64,000 bases of DNA from the NCBI RefSeq assembly GCF_001905595.1, contig NZ_LIXI01000005.1, positions 62,001 through 126,000 of the forward strand, given 5' to 3'. Position 1 is the stretch's first letter; each line of letters begins with the position of its first letter. A program made the translations under genes and the position numbers. The notes under the pieces were generated by a model that was not told the origin of the DNA, ran no database searches, and saw nothing but the letters and a program-made list of their open reading frames with translations. Of this stretch, positions 41,182 to 51,240 are shown piece after piece. The stretch comes from Streptomyces sp. CB00316 (GTDB lineage: Bacteria > Actinomycetota > Actinomycetes > Streptomycetales > Streptomycetaceae).

Positions 41182-41313
41182 CTTCAGGCCGCTCTCCGAA
41201 CCGCCCCAGACCAGGGTGTGCCCGCCTCTGCCGAGCAGTTCGGCGAACTCCCGGGCGGGCACGGTGTAGCGGTCGTCGAGGTCGGCGGCGGAGAGGAAGA
41301 CGCAGATGTTCAC
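41182..41313 (-). pseudogene. 5' stub of a LOG-like (TIGR00730) Rossmann-fold protein gene
   Basis: GTG 41313 opens MNICVFLSAADLDDRYTVPA, then REFAELLGRGGHTLVWGGSE and SGLK. This is the N-terminal 44 residues of cytokinin-activating LOG-like proteins up to the GGS nucleotide loop. After that the match ends, and the frame runs as nonsense through the SDR gene. The PGGxGTxxE active site is absent. An imperfect 11 bp direct repeat, GCCTGATCRCT at 41136-41146 and 41171-41181, sits at the breakpoint, and a small hairpin (41171-41189) lies there too. Confidence 0.72.
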
Positions 41314-41408
41314 GGAGCCACCGTACGACCCGGCTCGGACACTCCCCCGTTGTGGGGAAGGTCCGGCGGGCGGGGAAGATTCCCGGCCCGTACGCCGCTG
41401 AGAGGAGC

Positions 41409-41744
41409 ATGACTTCCACCCGAGGACACCACATCACCGTCGAGCCGGGCACCGTGCACGTCAGGGCGGTGCACGGGGGCCAGGTGCTGGCCGAGAGCCG
41501 CCGCCCCCTCGTCCTGCGCGAGACGGGCTGTCCGGACCGCTACTACCTGCCGCCCGAGGACGTCCGTACCGAGCTGCTCACCCCGTCGGACACCACCACC
41601 CACTGTCCGTTCAAGGGGGACGCCTCCTACTGGTCGCTCCCCGGCGCCGCCGACCTCGTCTGGGCCTACCCCGACCCGAAGCCCGAAGTCGCCGCGATCC
41701 AGGACCACTTCTGCTTCTACGGGACGGAGCCGGTGGCCGACTGA
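41409..41744 (+). CDS. DUF427 domain-containing protein
   Basis: The protein has 111 residues from ATG 41409, with AGAGGAG almost adjacent. It matches the DUF427 single-domain beta-barrel family: LRETGCPDRYYLPPEDVRTE, HCPFKGDASYWSL and the C-terminal AIQDHFCFYG. The Cys and His residues of HCPFKG and the DHFCFY motif are family hallmarks. Biochemical role unknown. It is convergent with mnmA, 19 bases apart. Confidence 0.9.
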   Translation: MTSTRGHHITVEPGTVHVRAVHGGQVLAESRRPLVLRETGCPDRYYLPPEDVRTELLTPSDTTTHCPFKGDASYWSLPGAADLVWAYPDPKPEVAAIQDHFCFYGTEPVAD

Positions 41745-41763
41745 GCCGCACTGAACCGGGGCG

Positions 41764-42903
41764 TCAGGCTCCTGAGGAGACCCGCGCGGCGCGGCGGACC
41801 GTCGTCGCGATGGTGGCCGAGCCGACCACGCGCTTGCCGTCGTACAGGACGACCGCCTGGCCGGGGGCCACGCCCCGTACCGGCTCGGTGAAGGTGACGT
41901 GCAGCTCGGAGCCGTCCACCAGCTCGGCCGTCACCTCGGTCTCGCCGCCGTGGGCGCGGAGCTGGGCGGTGTACGTCCCCGGGCCGGACGGGGGCGTTCC
42001 GCACCAGCGGGGCTTGATGGCGGTCAGCGAGGTCACGTCGAGGGCCTCGACCGGACCCACGGTGACCGTGTTGTTCACCGGGGAGATGTCGAGCACGTAG
42101 CGCGGCTTGCCGTCGGGGGCGGGGTGGCCGATCTTCAGGCCCTTGCGCTGGCCGATGGTGAAGCCGAACGCGCCCTCGTGGGTGCCCAGCTTCGTACCGG
42201 TCTCGTCGAGGATGTCGCCCTCGGCCGGGCCGCCGAGGCGGTTCGCCAGGAAGCCCTGGGTGTCGCCGTCGGCGATGAAGCAGATGTCGTGGCTGTCGGG
42301 CTTCTTGGCGACGGCCAGGCCCCGGCGCTCGGCCTCGGCGCGGATCTCGTCCTTGGTGGTGAGGGTGTCGCCGAGCGGGAACATCGCGTGGGCTAGCTGC
42401 TTCTCGTCCAGGACGCCCAGCACATAGCTCTGGTCCTTGGCCATGTCGGAGGCGCGGTGCAGCTCGCGGCTGCCGTCCTCGGCGAGCACCACCGTGGCGT
42501 AGTGGCCGGTGCAGACGGCGTCGAAGCCGAGGGCGAGGGCCTTGTCGAGCAGAGCGGCGAACTTGATCTTCTCGTTGCAGCGCAGGCAGGGGTTGGGCGT
42601 GCGCCCGGCCTCGTACTCCGCGACGAAGTCGTCCACGACGTCCTCGCGGAACCGTTCCGCGAGGTCCCAGACGTAGAACGGGATACCGATGACGTCGGCG
42701 GCACGGCGCGCGTCCCGGGAGTCCTCGATGGTGCAACAGCCGCGCGCCCCGGTCCGGAAGGACTGGGGGTTCGCGGACAGGGCGAGGTGGACACCGGTCA
42801 CGTCGTGGCCCGCTTCGGCGGCGCGCGCGGCGGCGACGGCGGAGTCCACACCGCCCGACATCGCGGCGAGGACACGCAGGGGGCGCTGGGAAGTCTGAGT
42901 CAT
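41764..42903 (-). CDS. mnmA: tRNA-specific 2-thiouridylase
   Basis: Installs the 2-thio group on wobble U34 of Lys, Glu and Gln tRNAs, using sulfur passed from a cysteine desulfurase. The protein has 379 residues from ATG 42903. The ATP pyrophosphatase loop is [11 protein letters not shown]. The two catalytic cysteines are in [12 protein letters not shown] and [13 protein letters not shown]-terminal beta barrel follows (about 285-375). The cysteine desulfurase gene lies 0.8 kb away, a common pairing with mnmA. Confidence 0.96.
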   Translation of the reverse strand: MTQTSQRPLRVLAAMSGGVDSAVAAARAAEAGHDVTGVHLALSANPQSFRTGARGCCTIEDSRDARRAADVIGIPFYVWDLAERFREDVVDDFVAEYEAGRTPNPCLRCNEKIKFAALLDKALALGFDAVCTGHYATVVLAEDGSRELHRASDMAKDQSYVLGVLDEKQLAHAMFPLGDTLTTKDEIRAEAERRGLAVAKKPDSHDICFIADGDTQGFLANRLGGPAEGDILDETGTKLGTHEGAFGFTIGQRKGLKIGHPAPDGKPRYVLDISPVNNTVTVGPVEALDVTSLTAIKPRWCGTPPSGPGTYTAQLRAHGGETEVTAELVDGSELHVTFTEPVRGVAPGQAVVLYDGKRVVGSATIATTVRRAARVSSGA

Positions 42904-42964
42904 AGCCCCTCCAGAGTACGGGTCGCCGGGAACCGAACGCTCGCGGATAAGCGTTGACGATCAC

Positions 42965-43717
42965 ATGGGGAACAACGGGAGCACCGGGGCGTCGGGCAAG
43001 CCCTCAGGCACGTCGTCACGCAAGGCCTCGCGGAAGAAGCCCTCGGGCGGCGTCAGCCGGCGCGCGCTGCTGATCGGCGGCGGTGTGGTGGCGGCCGGCA
43101 CCGTCGCCGTGCTCGTGCGCGACGAGGTGAAGCGGGCGTGGTGGCGGGTGCCGGGGGTGGAGAAGCCCCGCAAGCCCGGTGAGCTGGACTACGGGGCCGC
43201 CACCTGGGTCGCCGCGTCCGAGGCGAACTGGCGGCGGGCGGACCGCCCGGACGACTTCCGGATCGACCGCGTGATCATCCATGTCACCCAGGGCAGCTTC
43301 GACAGCGCGGTACGGGTCTTCCAGGATCCCGCCCACCGGGCCGCGACGCACTACATCGTGGGCCAGGACGGGCGGGTGGTGCAGATGATCCGCGAGCTGG
43401 ACGTGGCCTACCAGGCGGGCAACCGCTCCTTCAACGAGCGGGCCGTCGGCATCGAGCACGAAGGCTTCGTGGACCGGCCCAAGGACCTCACGAAGGCCAT
43501 GTACGAGTCGTCGGCGCGGCTCACCGCGTCGATCTGCGCGCGGTACGAGATACCCATCGACCGGGAGCACATCATCGGGCATGTGGAGGTGCCGGGCACC
43601 GACCACACCGATCCGGGGCCGCACTGGGACTGGGACCGCTATCTGAAGCTGGTGAAGCGGTCGGCCACGGCACCGCCCACCCCGACCCCTTCTGCCTCGG
43701 CTTCGGCTTCGGCTTGA
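42965..43717 (+). CDS. N-acetylmuramoyl-L-alanine amidase, Tat-type export signal
   Basis: The protein has 250 residues from ATG 42965, with a poor ribosome site. The N-terminus is long and basic with a twin-arginine motif (VSRRALLIGGGVVAAGTVAV), so it is exported or anchored. Residues 85-215 are an amidase_2/PGRP domain. Zinc-site residues are visible in RVIIHVTQG (His) and GTDHTDPGPHWDW (His), with a conserved Glu in GIEHEGF. It should cleave the bond between muramic acid and the peptide stem in peptidoglycan. The C-terminus ends in a Pro/Thr/Ser/Ala tail. Divergent from mnmA. Confidence 0.9.
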   Translation: MGNNGSTGASGKPSGTSSRKASRKKPSGGVSRRALLIGGGVVAAGTVAVLVRDEVKRAWWRVPGVEKPRKPGELDYGAATWVAASEANWRRADRPDDFRIDRVIIHVTQGSFDSAVRVFQDPAHRAATHYIVGQDGRVVQMIRELDVAYQAGNRSFNERAVGIEHEGFVDRPKDLTKAMYESSARLTASICARYEIPIDREHIIGHVEVPGTDHTDPGPHWDWDRYLKLVKRSATAPPTPTPSASASASA

Positions 43718-43732
43718 ACGCAGTAGCGGCTC

Positions 43733-44902
43733 TCAGCTCAGTCCGGCCGTCCGCGCCCGCTCCACCGCCGGGCCGATCGCCTGGGCCAGCGCCTTGACGT
43801 CCTCCTCGGTCGAGGTGCGGCCGAGCGAGAAGCGCAGGGTGCCCCGCGCCAGGTCCGGATCGGTGCCGGTGGCCAGGAGTACGTGGCTGGGCTGGGCGAT
43901 CCCGGCGGTGCAGGCGGAGCCGGTGGAGCACTCGATGCCCTGGGCGTCCAGGAGGAGCAGGAGCGAGTCGCCTTCGCAGCCGGGGAAGCTGAAGTGGGCG
44001 TTGGCCGGGAGCCGCCCGGCCGGGTCCGGGTCGCCGCCGAGGACGGCGTCCGGTACGGCGTTGCGCACGGCGGCCACCAGGTCGTCCCGCAGCCCGCCGA
44101 CGCGCCGGGCGAAGTGCTCGCGCCCCTCGGCGGCCAGCCGCCCCGCCACCGCGAAGGAGGCGACGGCGGGCACGTCCAGGGTGCCCGAGCGCACGTGCCG
44201 CTCCTGGCCGCCGCCGTGCAGCACGGGTACGGGGGTGTGGTCACGGCCCAGCAGCAGCGCGCCGATGCCGAACGGGCCGCCGATCTTGTGGCCGCTGACC
44301 GTCATCGCGGCCAGTCCGGAGGCGGCGAAGCCGACCTCCAGCTGACCGAAGGCCTGCACCGCGTCGGCGTGCATCGGGATCCCGAACTCAGCTGCGACCG
44401 AGGCCAGTTCCCGTACCGGCATGATCGTGCCGATCTCGTTGTTGGCCCACATCACGGTGATCATCGCGACGTCGTCGGGGTTACGGAGGATCGCCTCGCG
44501 GAGGCCCTCGGGGTGGACCCGGCCGTAGCGGTCGACCGGGAGGTGGTCGACGGTGGCGCCCTCGTGCTCGGCGAGCCAGTCGACGGCGTCCAGGACGGCG
44601 TGGTGCTCGACGGGGCCCGCGAGGACCCGGGTGCGGCGGGGATCGGCGTCGCGGCGGGACCAGTAGAGGCCCTTGACGGCGAGGTTGTCGGCCTCCGTGC
44701 CGCCGGAGGTGAACACCACCTCGCTGGGGCGTGCGCCGAGGGCGTCGGCGAGGGTCTCTCTGGACTCCTCGACGGTACGGCGGGCCCTGCGCCCGGCCGC
44801 GTGCAGCGAGGACGCGTTGCCGGTGACGGAGAGCTGGGCGGTCATCGCCTCGATCGCTTCGGGAAGCATCGGCGTGGTCGCGGCGTGGTCGAGGTAGGCC
44901 AT
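43733..44902 (-). CDS. Cysteine desulfurase (IscS/NifS family)
   Basis: PLP-dependent removal of sulfur from cysteine, for tRNA thiolation and Fe-S clusters. The protein has 389 residues from ATG 44902 ([18 protein letters not shown] at the start). There is no clear ribosome site upstream, so it may be weakly translated or leaderless. The PLP Lys is in [13 protein letters not shown] and the catalytic Cys in [10 protein letters not shown]. It is convergent with the amidase gene and near mnmA, to which it probably supplies sulfur. It is not beside suf genes here. Confidence 0.95.
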   Translation of the reverse strand: MAYLDHAATTPMLPEAIEAMTAQLSVTGNASSLHAAGRRARRTVEESRETLADALGARPSEVVFTSGGTEADNLAVKGLYWSRRDADPRRTRVLAGPVEHHAVLDAVDWLAEHEGATVDHLPVDRYGRVHPEGLREAILRNPDDVAMITVMWANNEIGTIMPVRELASVAAEFGIPMHADAVQAFGQLEVGFAASGLAAMTVSGHKIGGPFGIGALLLGRDHTPVPVLHGGGQERHVRSGTLDVPAVASFAVAGRLAAEGREHFARRVGGLRDDLVAAVRNAVPDAVLGGDPDPAGRLPANAHFSFPGCEGDSLLLLLDAQGIECSTGSACTAGIAQPSHVLLATGTDPDLARGTLRFSLGRTSTEEDVKALAQAIGPAVERARTAGLS

Positions 44903-44992
44903 GGTGGGGCCGATTCTACGAGCCCGGGGCGGGGCGCATGGCGGGTGCGTCACGATGCGGCGACCGCGCACGCTCGTACCGGGGTGCGCGGA

Positions 44993-45062
44993 CCCGCCCG
45001 GATCCCCGCCCGGATCCCGGTCCGGAGTCCGTCCGGAGTCCGGTCCGGATCCCGGTTCGGAG
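44993..45062. repeat. Tandem 11-12 bp repeat, consensus near CCGGTCCGGATC
   Basis: About six imperfect copies run in tandem between the DUF4190 gene and the cysteine desulfurase gene, including CCCGCCCGGATC twice, CCGGTCCGGAGT, CCGTCCGGAGT and CCGGTCCGGATC. Units contain the palindrome TCCGGA, so several alternative hairpins are possible. No coding role is seen. Confidence 0.7.
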
Positions 45063-45088
45063 CGGGGGAGCGACTCGGGGCGCCCGCG

Positions 45089-45439
45089 TCAGGCGCCGAG
45101 GTTCCAGGCGACCGTGCCGTTGACGGTGACGAGGACGGCCAGCACCACGAGGTCGGCGACGCCGAGCGCGAGGCCCAGGTAGGCGCGGCCGGGGCGGCGG
45201 GTGCGGCGGGCCAGGGAGAGCAGCGCCATCACGATCGCGGTGGGGCCGAGCAGCAGGTTGAACGCCAGCAGGCCGACGAGGCCGAGGACGAACGAGGCGA
45301 CGGCGAGACCGTCCGCCTCCCGGCCGGCGGCCCGGCGCGGAGCAATTCCGGAAGCCCGGGCGGGAGCCACCTCGGGGGTCACGCCCTGGTCGGTGGCATG
45401 GTCCGTGCGGCGGGCGCGGTCGATAAGGGTGAGCGTCAT
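45089..45439 (-). CDS. DUF4190-type small membrane protein
   Basis: The protein has 116 residues from ATG 45439, with GGAG 8 bases upstream. After a 45-residue polar N-terminus, two membrane helices follow (about 45-67 and 85-108) with the pattern DGLAVASFVLGLVGLLAFNL and GLALGVADLVVLAVL, typical of DUF4190 proteins. Function unknown. It follows a 51-residue membrane protein gene by 80 bases, probably on one transcript. Confidence 0.85.
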   Translation of the reverse strand: MTLTLIDRARRTDHATDQGVTPEVAPARASGIAPRRAAGREADGLAVASFVLGLVGLLAFNLLLGPTAIVMALLSLARRTRRPGRAYLGLALGVADLVVLAVLVTVNGTVAWNLGA

Positions 45440-45519
45440 GGTGCGAGCTCCTTCGGATCGGTCCGGGTGCGGCAGGCCCGGCGGGTGCTGGTGCGCGTAC
45501 GGGGGGGGGTGGGCGCGGG

Positions 45520-45675
45520 TCAGCGGGTGCGGCGCGCGTGACGCTCCCGTACGGCGAAGGTCAGCAGCCAGCAGCCGATCACGGCCGCGGCGGCCAGGGA
45601 GACCGGTACCGGGAGCTGGGCGACCGCCCCGAGAGTGATTCCCAGCAGAAGCAGCGCGGCGACGAGGACAAGCAC
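45520..45675 (-). CDS. Small 51-residue membrane protein
   Basis: GTG 45675 with GAGAGG 8 bases upstream opens a 51-codon frame to TGA 45520. Nearly the whole chain is two hydrophobic helices (LVLVAALLLLGITLGAVAQL, then SLAAAAVIGCWLLTFAV), ending in a basic RERHARRTR tail. It is too short for most gene callers. The membrane topology and ribosome site support it. It lies upstream of the DUF4190 gene and divergent from the TetR gene. Function unknown. Confidence 0.65.
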   Translation of the reverse strand: MLVLVAALLLLGITLGAVAQLPVPVSLAAAAVIGCWLLTFAVRERHARRTR

Positions 45676-45726
45676 GGCGGGACCTCTCTGTACGACGACG
45701 AAGACGAAAGCCGTTCGGAGTACGAG

Positions 45727-45792
45727 TGTTCACTGACTTGCCAGCCTAAACCTCCGGCCCCTTCCTCGACTCGGAGAACGGTTGTTTACTGA
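45727..45792. promoter_or_regulatory. Repeated TGTTYACTGA motif upstream of the TetR gene
   Basis: TGTTCACTGA (45727-45736) and TGTTTACTGA (45783-45792) differ by one base and sit 56 bp apart in the divergent region between the 51-residue membrane protein gene and the TetR-type gene. The second copy touches the TetR ribosome-site region. Autoregulation through these sites is plausible but inferred. Confidence 0.4.
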
Positions 45793-45797
45793 ATGGC

Positions 45798-46433
45798 ATG
45801 AGTCACACCGCCGGAATCCGTCAGACCCAGAAACTGAAGACCCGCCAGGCCCTGCTCGACGCCGCGCTCCTGCTGCTGGAGCACCAGAGCCTGAGCAGCT
45901 TGGGACTGCGGGAGGTGACTCGGGCCGTCGGGGTCACCCCCACCGCCTTCTACCGGCACTTCGCGGACACCGCCGCGCTCGGGGTCGCCCTGGTGGAGGA
46001 GACACTGGGCAGCCTGCACGAGCTGATCGCGGCGGTGCTCGCGGAGACGGGCGACAGCGAGGAGCGGCTGGACCGCAGCGTGGAGGTGATAGCGCGGCAC
46101 GTCGGCGCGCAGCCCGCACACTTCCGGTTCATCGCACGCGAGCAGCACGGCGGGGTGGGCCCGGTGCGCGAGGCCATCGCGGCGCAGCTGTTCCGGTTCG
46201 CGGAGGAGGTGGCGTGCGCGCTCGGCCAGGAGCCGGGGTCGGCCGGGTGGAGCGAGGAGGACCTGCTGATGCTGGGCGGGTTCTACGTGGACCACATGGT
46301 GATGACCGCGTCGGCGCTGCTGGACGCGGGTCCCGAGAACGAGCGGGCCGTGGTCCGGCAGGCCCGGCGGCGGCTGCGGCTGGTCTCCATCGGCCGTGCC
46401 CACTGGCTCGACGAGGCTCCCGCCCGGGGCTGA
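45798..46433 (+). CDS. TetR-family transcriptional regulator
   Basis: The protein has 211 residues from ATG 45798. The N-terminal helix-turn-helix (LGLREVTRAVGVTPTAFYRH) is a standard TetR motif. The ligand domain with FRFIAREQHGG resembles the FabR-like group that senses acyl chains in some bacteria. A lipid-related ligand is therefore possible, and the convergent neighbour is an acyl-CoA thioesterase-like gene. Targets may include its own gene and the divergent small membrane genes. Confidence 0.88.
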   Translation: MSHTAGIRQTQKLKTRQALLDAALLLLEHQSLSSLGLREVTRAVGVTPTAFYRHFADTAALGVALVEETLGSLHELIAAVLAETGDSEERLDRSVEVIARHVGAQPAHFRFIAREQHGGVGPVREAIAAQLFRFAEEVACALGQEPGSAGWSEEDLLMLGGFYVDHMVMTASALLDAGPENERAVVRQARRRLRLVSIGRAHWLDEAPARG

Positions 46434-46470
46434 GCCCGGACGGGCGCGGGAGACGTCGTACGCGTACGCG

Positions 46471-47343
46471 CTACTCGGTGCGCGGAGCCTTCGCCAGCTG
46501 GCGGGACTGGGCGACGAGGCGGTCGGCGCTGTCCCAGACCTCGGCGTCCTCCTCCAGGAAGCCGCCCGCGAGGTTGCGGGTGGTGATGGAGACGCGCAAC
46601 GGGCCCGGAGCGGGGCGGCAGCGGATGTGGGTGGTGAGCTCCACGGTGGGGGTCCAGCCGGTGAGGCCCAGCTCGAACGAGGTCGGCGGCAGGGCGTCCA
46701 CGGTGAGCAGCAGGGAGAGCGCGTCGGGGTCGCGGCCGTCCGCGAGGCCGAACCAGCCGCGCATCTCGCCCTTGCCGGACGGGGCGCCGACCGCCCAGCC
46801 GACGGTCGCCGGGTCGAGCTTGATGTCGAGGCGCTCGGTGATGGCGGAGCTGCCGGGGATCTTGGGCGCGCCGTCGCTCGGGCCGAGGCAGAGGTCCCGG
46901 CCGGGCATGGCGGGCGGCAGGGCGGTGGTGCGTACGTCGTCGGGGAGGGCGTCCAGGTCGCCGTAGGTGGCGAGGACCCGGATGCGCTCGATCTCGCTGC
47001 CGTCCTCGGCGTACTGGAAGAGCGAGGCCTGTCCGGTGGAGAGGGTGCGGCCGGTGCGGACGGTCTGGGTCCGGATCACCGCGGGGCCGGGGACGGAGGC
47101 GGTGAGGTAGTGCGCGGAGACCGAGAACGGGTCGGAGTGCGGCAGGGCCTCGCCCAACGCGCGGCCGAGGAGGGCCAGCAGGTAGCCGCCGTTGACGGCG
47201 TGGATGATGGTCCAGCCCGCGGAGAGCTCGGCGTCGTAGACGCCTTCCTCGCGCAGGGTGACCGCGGTGTCCCGGTCGAACTCGCTGTCGCCGATGGTTG
47301 CCCGGGCGGTCTGCGCCGCCGCCTCTGTCGCTGCCTGTGCCAT
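46471..47343 (-). CDS. Acyl-CoA thioesterase-like protein (TesB-type double hot-dog)
   Basis: The protein has 290 residues from ATG 47343; GTG 47352 would add three residues. Two hot-dog repeats are visible. The first has GGYLLALLGRALGEA and DPFSVSAHYLTAS, the second TVELTTHIRCRPAPGPLRVS. The layout fits the TesB-like thioesterase family that hydrolyses acyl-CoAs. Chain-length specificity cannot be told. It is convergent with the TetR gene, 38 bases apart. Confidence 0.85.
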   Translation of the reverse strand: MAQAATEAAAQTARATIGDSEFDRDTAVTLREEGVYDAELSAGWTIIHAVNGGYLLALLGRALGEALPHSDPFSVSAHYLTASVPGPAVIRTQTVRTGRTLSTGQASLFQYAEDGSEIERIRVLATYGDLDALPDDVRTTALPPAMPGRDLCLGPSDGAPKIPGSSAITERLDIKLDPATVGWAVGAPSGKGEMRGWFGLADGRDPDALSLLLTVDALPPTSFELGLTGWTPTVELTTHIRCRPAPGPLRVSITTRNLAGGFLEEDAEVWDSADRLVAQSRQLAKAPRTE

Positions 47344-47406
47344 GACATGCACGGTACATGGACTGCATTACTGAGCGGTAGCTTTTTGGGGCGCCGAATC
47401 CCGCGT

Positions 47407-48066
47407 CTAGGCTTCCTCCGCGCGCGCGGAGGACCGGTTGTACGCACGCGGCGCCCGCCAGTGGAAGCGCAGGGCCAGCAGGCGGAGGGTGAACGCGGCG
47501 ATGACCGCCGTACCGCTGGTGAAGGCGTTGAGGGTGTCGAAGCGGATGCACAGGACGGCCATGGTGGCGCCGACGATCGCGGGCACCGCGTACAGGTCGC
47601 GGTCCCAGCGCAGCAGCGAGGGCACCTCGTTGGCCAGCACGTCCCGCAGCACACCGCCGCCGACCGCGGTGGCCAGGCCGAGCGCCGCCGATGACGTGAG
47701 CCCGAGGCCGTACTCGTACGCCTTGACCGTGCCGGTCACGCAGAACAGGCCGAGCCCCGCCGCGTCGAAGACGTTGACGCCGACCTGGATGCGCTCCACG
47801 TGCGGGTGGAGGAAGAAGACCAGCCCGGCGGCGAAGAGCGGGGTGATGAAGTAGCCGAGGTCGGTGAAGGCGGCGGGCGGGATCGCACCGATCATCACAT
47901 CACGGAACAGCCCTCCGCCCAACGCTGTCACCTCGGCGAGGACCGCGATGCCGAAGACATCGAAGTTCTTGCGTACGGCGAGCAGCGCGCCCGAGATCGC
48001 GAAGACGAAGATCCCGACGAGGTCGAGCGCATGCTGGACGGAGGGCGTGAACAGTTCGGTGAGCAC
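47407..48066 (-). CDS. TRIC-family cation channel / UPF0126 membrane protein
   Basis: The protein has 219 residues from GTG 48066. Seven membrane helices arise from an internal duplication: each half carries a Gly-rich kinked helix (VTALGGGLFRDVMIG and ATAVGGGVLRDVLAN). These GGGxxRD motifs are the hallmark of bacterial TRIC channels, which pass monovalent cations as trimers. It lies 18 bases downstream of the oppF-like stop on the same strand. Confidence 0.92.
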   Translation of the reverse strand: MLTELFTPSVQHALDLVGIFVFAISGALLAVRKNFDVFGIAVLAEVTALGGGLFRDVMIGAIPPAAFTDLGYFITPLFAAGLVFFLHPHVERIQVGVNVFDAAGLGLFCVTGTVKAYEYGLGLTSSAALGLATAVGGGVLRDVLANEVPSLLRWDRDLYAVPAIVGATMAVLCIRFDTLNAFTSGTAVIAAFTLRLLALRFHWRAPRAYNRSSARAEEA

Positions 48067-48084
48067 CGGGCAATTGTGCCGGTC

Positions 48085-49277
<1,193 letters not shown>

Positions 49278-49281
<4 letters not shown>

Positions 49282-50270
49282 GCCGGGACCTCCGCCTTGG
49301 GCAGGACCGGGTTGACGCAGCGCACCTGGTGTCCGGCGGCGCGTGGTTCGGTCAGTTCGGGGGTGCCGGTGAGGCACTCCATCGTGTAGTGGTCGCAACG
49401 GGGTGCGAAGGCGCAGCCGTCGGCCCAGGCGATCTTGTCGTTGATGGAGCCGCGGATCGGGTTGAGCGGCTCGCCGCGCGGGGCGTCCAGGCGCGGGATG
49501 GAGCCGAGCAGCCCGTGCGCGTACGGGTGGGTGGGGTGGGCGAACAGCTCGCGGCGGCCCGCCGATTCCACCGCCCGGCCCGCGTAGAGGACGTTGACCT
49601 CGTCGCAGAGTCCGGCCACCACGCCGAGGTCGTGGGTGATCATCAGCAGGGCGGTGCCCTCCTGGTCGACCAGCTCCTTGAGGAGCTCCAGGATCTGCGC
49701 CTGGATGGTCACGTCCAGTGCCGTGGTCGGCTCGTCGGCGATCAGCAGCCGGGGCGCGCAGGCCACCGCCATGGCGATCAGCGCACGCTGGCGCATACCG
49801 CCGGAGAGCTGGTGCGGGTACTCCTTGAGCCGCCGGTCCGGGTCGGGGATGCCGACCCGGTCCAGGAGCGACACCGCTTCCTTGCGGGCCTTCTCGCCCT
49901 TGAGGCCGCGGTGGCGCTGGAGGATCTCGGTGACCTGGATGCCGATGGGGACGACCGGGTTCAGCGAGGAGAGCGGGTCCTGGAAGATCATCGCCAGCTG
50001 GCTGCCGCGCATGTCGCGGAGCTTGCGCTCGCTGATGCCCAGCAGGTTCTGGCCGTCGAACTCCGCCCGCCCGCCGATCCGTACACCCTTGCGGGGCAGC
50101 AGTCCCATCAGGGCGAGCGAGGTGACGGACTTGCCGCACCCCGACTCGCCCACCAGGCCGACGACCTGGCCCTGGTCGACGTCGAAGGAGACGCCGTCCA
50201 CGGCCGTGGCGTCCTTGCGGCCGCGCGCGGTGAAGGTGACGCTGAGTTCTTCAACTGAGAGCAGTGCCAT
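49278..50270 (-). CDS. Peptide ABC transporter ATP-binding protein (OppD/DppD type)
   Basis: The protein has 330 residues from ATG 50270. Walker A GESGCGKSVTS, signature LSGGMRQRALIAMA, Walker B LLIADEPTTALD, and the C-terminal peptide-transporter cysteine segment (GCAFAPRCDHYTMEC). It pairs with the OppF-type subunit as a heterodimeric motor. It starts 6 bases after the OppC-type stop. Confidence 0.95.
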
Positions 50271-50276
50271 AGGACG

Positions 50277-51239
50277 TCAGCCTCGCAGCTTCGGGTCGAG
50301 GGCTTCGCGCATGGACTCGCCGAGCAGGGTGAAGCCGAGCGCCGTGATGATGATCCCGATGGCCGGGTAGGCGGCCATCATCGGCTCGTTGTCGAAGAAG
50401 CGCTGGGCCTGCGAGAGCATCACGCCCCACTCGGGAACGGCCGGATCGGGGTTGCCGAGCCCCAGGTAGGACAGGGCCGCCGCCTCGATGATCGCGGTGG
50501 CGAGGCTCAGCGTCGCCTGGACGATCACCGGGCTGAGCGAGTTCGGCAGGATCTGGGTCAGCACGATCCGCTTGCGCCGGATGCCGACCGCCTTCGCGGC
50601 GAGCACGTAGTCCGCGCCGCCCTGGACCAGCATCGAACCCCGCAGCAGGCGGGCGAAGATGGGGATCTGGACGACACCGACGGCGATCATCACGGTGGTC
50701 AGCGACTGTCCGAGCACCGCGGCGATGGAGACGGCCAGCAGCAGGGACGGCAGCGACAGCATGATGTCGGTGAACCGCATGACCACGGTGTCGATGCGCT
50801 GGCCGACCTTGCCGCCGAGAGTGGCGGCGGCGCCCGAGAGGATGCCGACCGCCGCACCGATGATCAGGCCGATGAGCATGGAGACCACACCGACCAGGAG
50901 GGTCTGGCGGGCCCCGACGAGCCAGCGGGAGAACATGTCGCGGCCCAGGTGGTCCAGGCCGAACCAGTTCTCGCCGCGCATGCCGACGAACTTGCCCTGG
51001 TTGGGGAAGACCTCGCTGCGCCAGTTCTGCGCGGTGGGGCCGTGCGGCGCGAGCATCGGGCCGACGATGGCGACGAGGACGAAGGCGGCGATGATCGCCG
51101 CTCCGATGATCGCCATCTTGCTGGAGCGCATCCGACGGAACGCCTCGCGCCACAGGCTGGTGCCCGCCACGGACTCGGAGCTCTGGGTCAGCTCGGCGAG
51201 ACGGTCGATCTTGTCTGCTTTGTTGGTCAGAAGCGTCAC
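50277..51239 (-). CDS. Peptide ABC transporter permease (OppC/DppC type)
   Basis: The protein has 320 residues from GTG 51239, one base after the OppB-type stop. Six membrane helices. An N-terminal membrane segment is followed by the outer loop WFGLDHLGRDMFSR that marks OppC proteins. The ATPase-coupling EAA loop is EAAALSYLGLGN in the C-terminal half. Confidence 0.95.
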   Translation of the reverse strand: MTLLTNKADKIDRLAELTQSSESVAGTSLWREAFRRMRSSKMAIIGAAIIAAFVLVAIVGPMLAPHGPTAQNWRSEVFPNQGKFVGMRGENWFGLDHLGRDMFSRWLVGARQTLLVGVVSMLIGLIIGAAVGILSGAAATLGGKVGQRIDTVVMRFTDIMLSLPSLLLAVSIAAVLGQSLTTVMIAVGVVQIPIFARLLRGSMLVQGGADYVLAAKAVGIRRKRIVLTQILPNSLSPVIVQATLSLATAIIEAAALSYLGLGNPDPAVPEWGVMLSQAQRFFDNEPMMAAYPAIGIIITALGFTLLGESMREALDPKLRG

Positions 51240-51240
51240 G

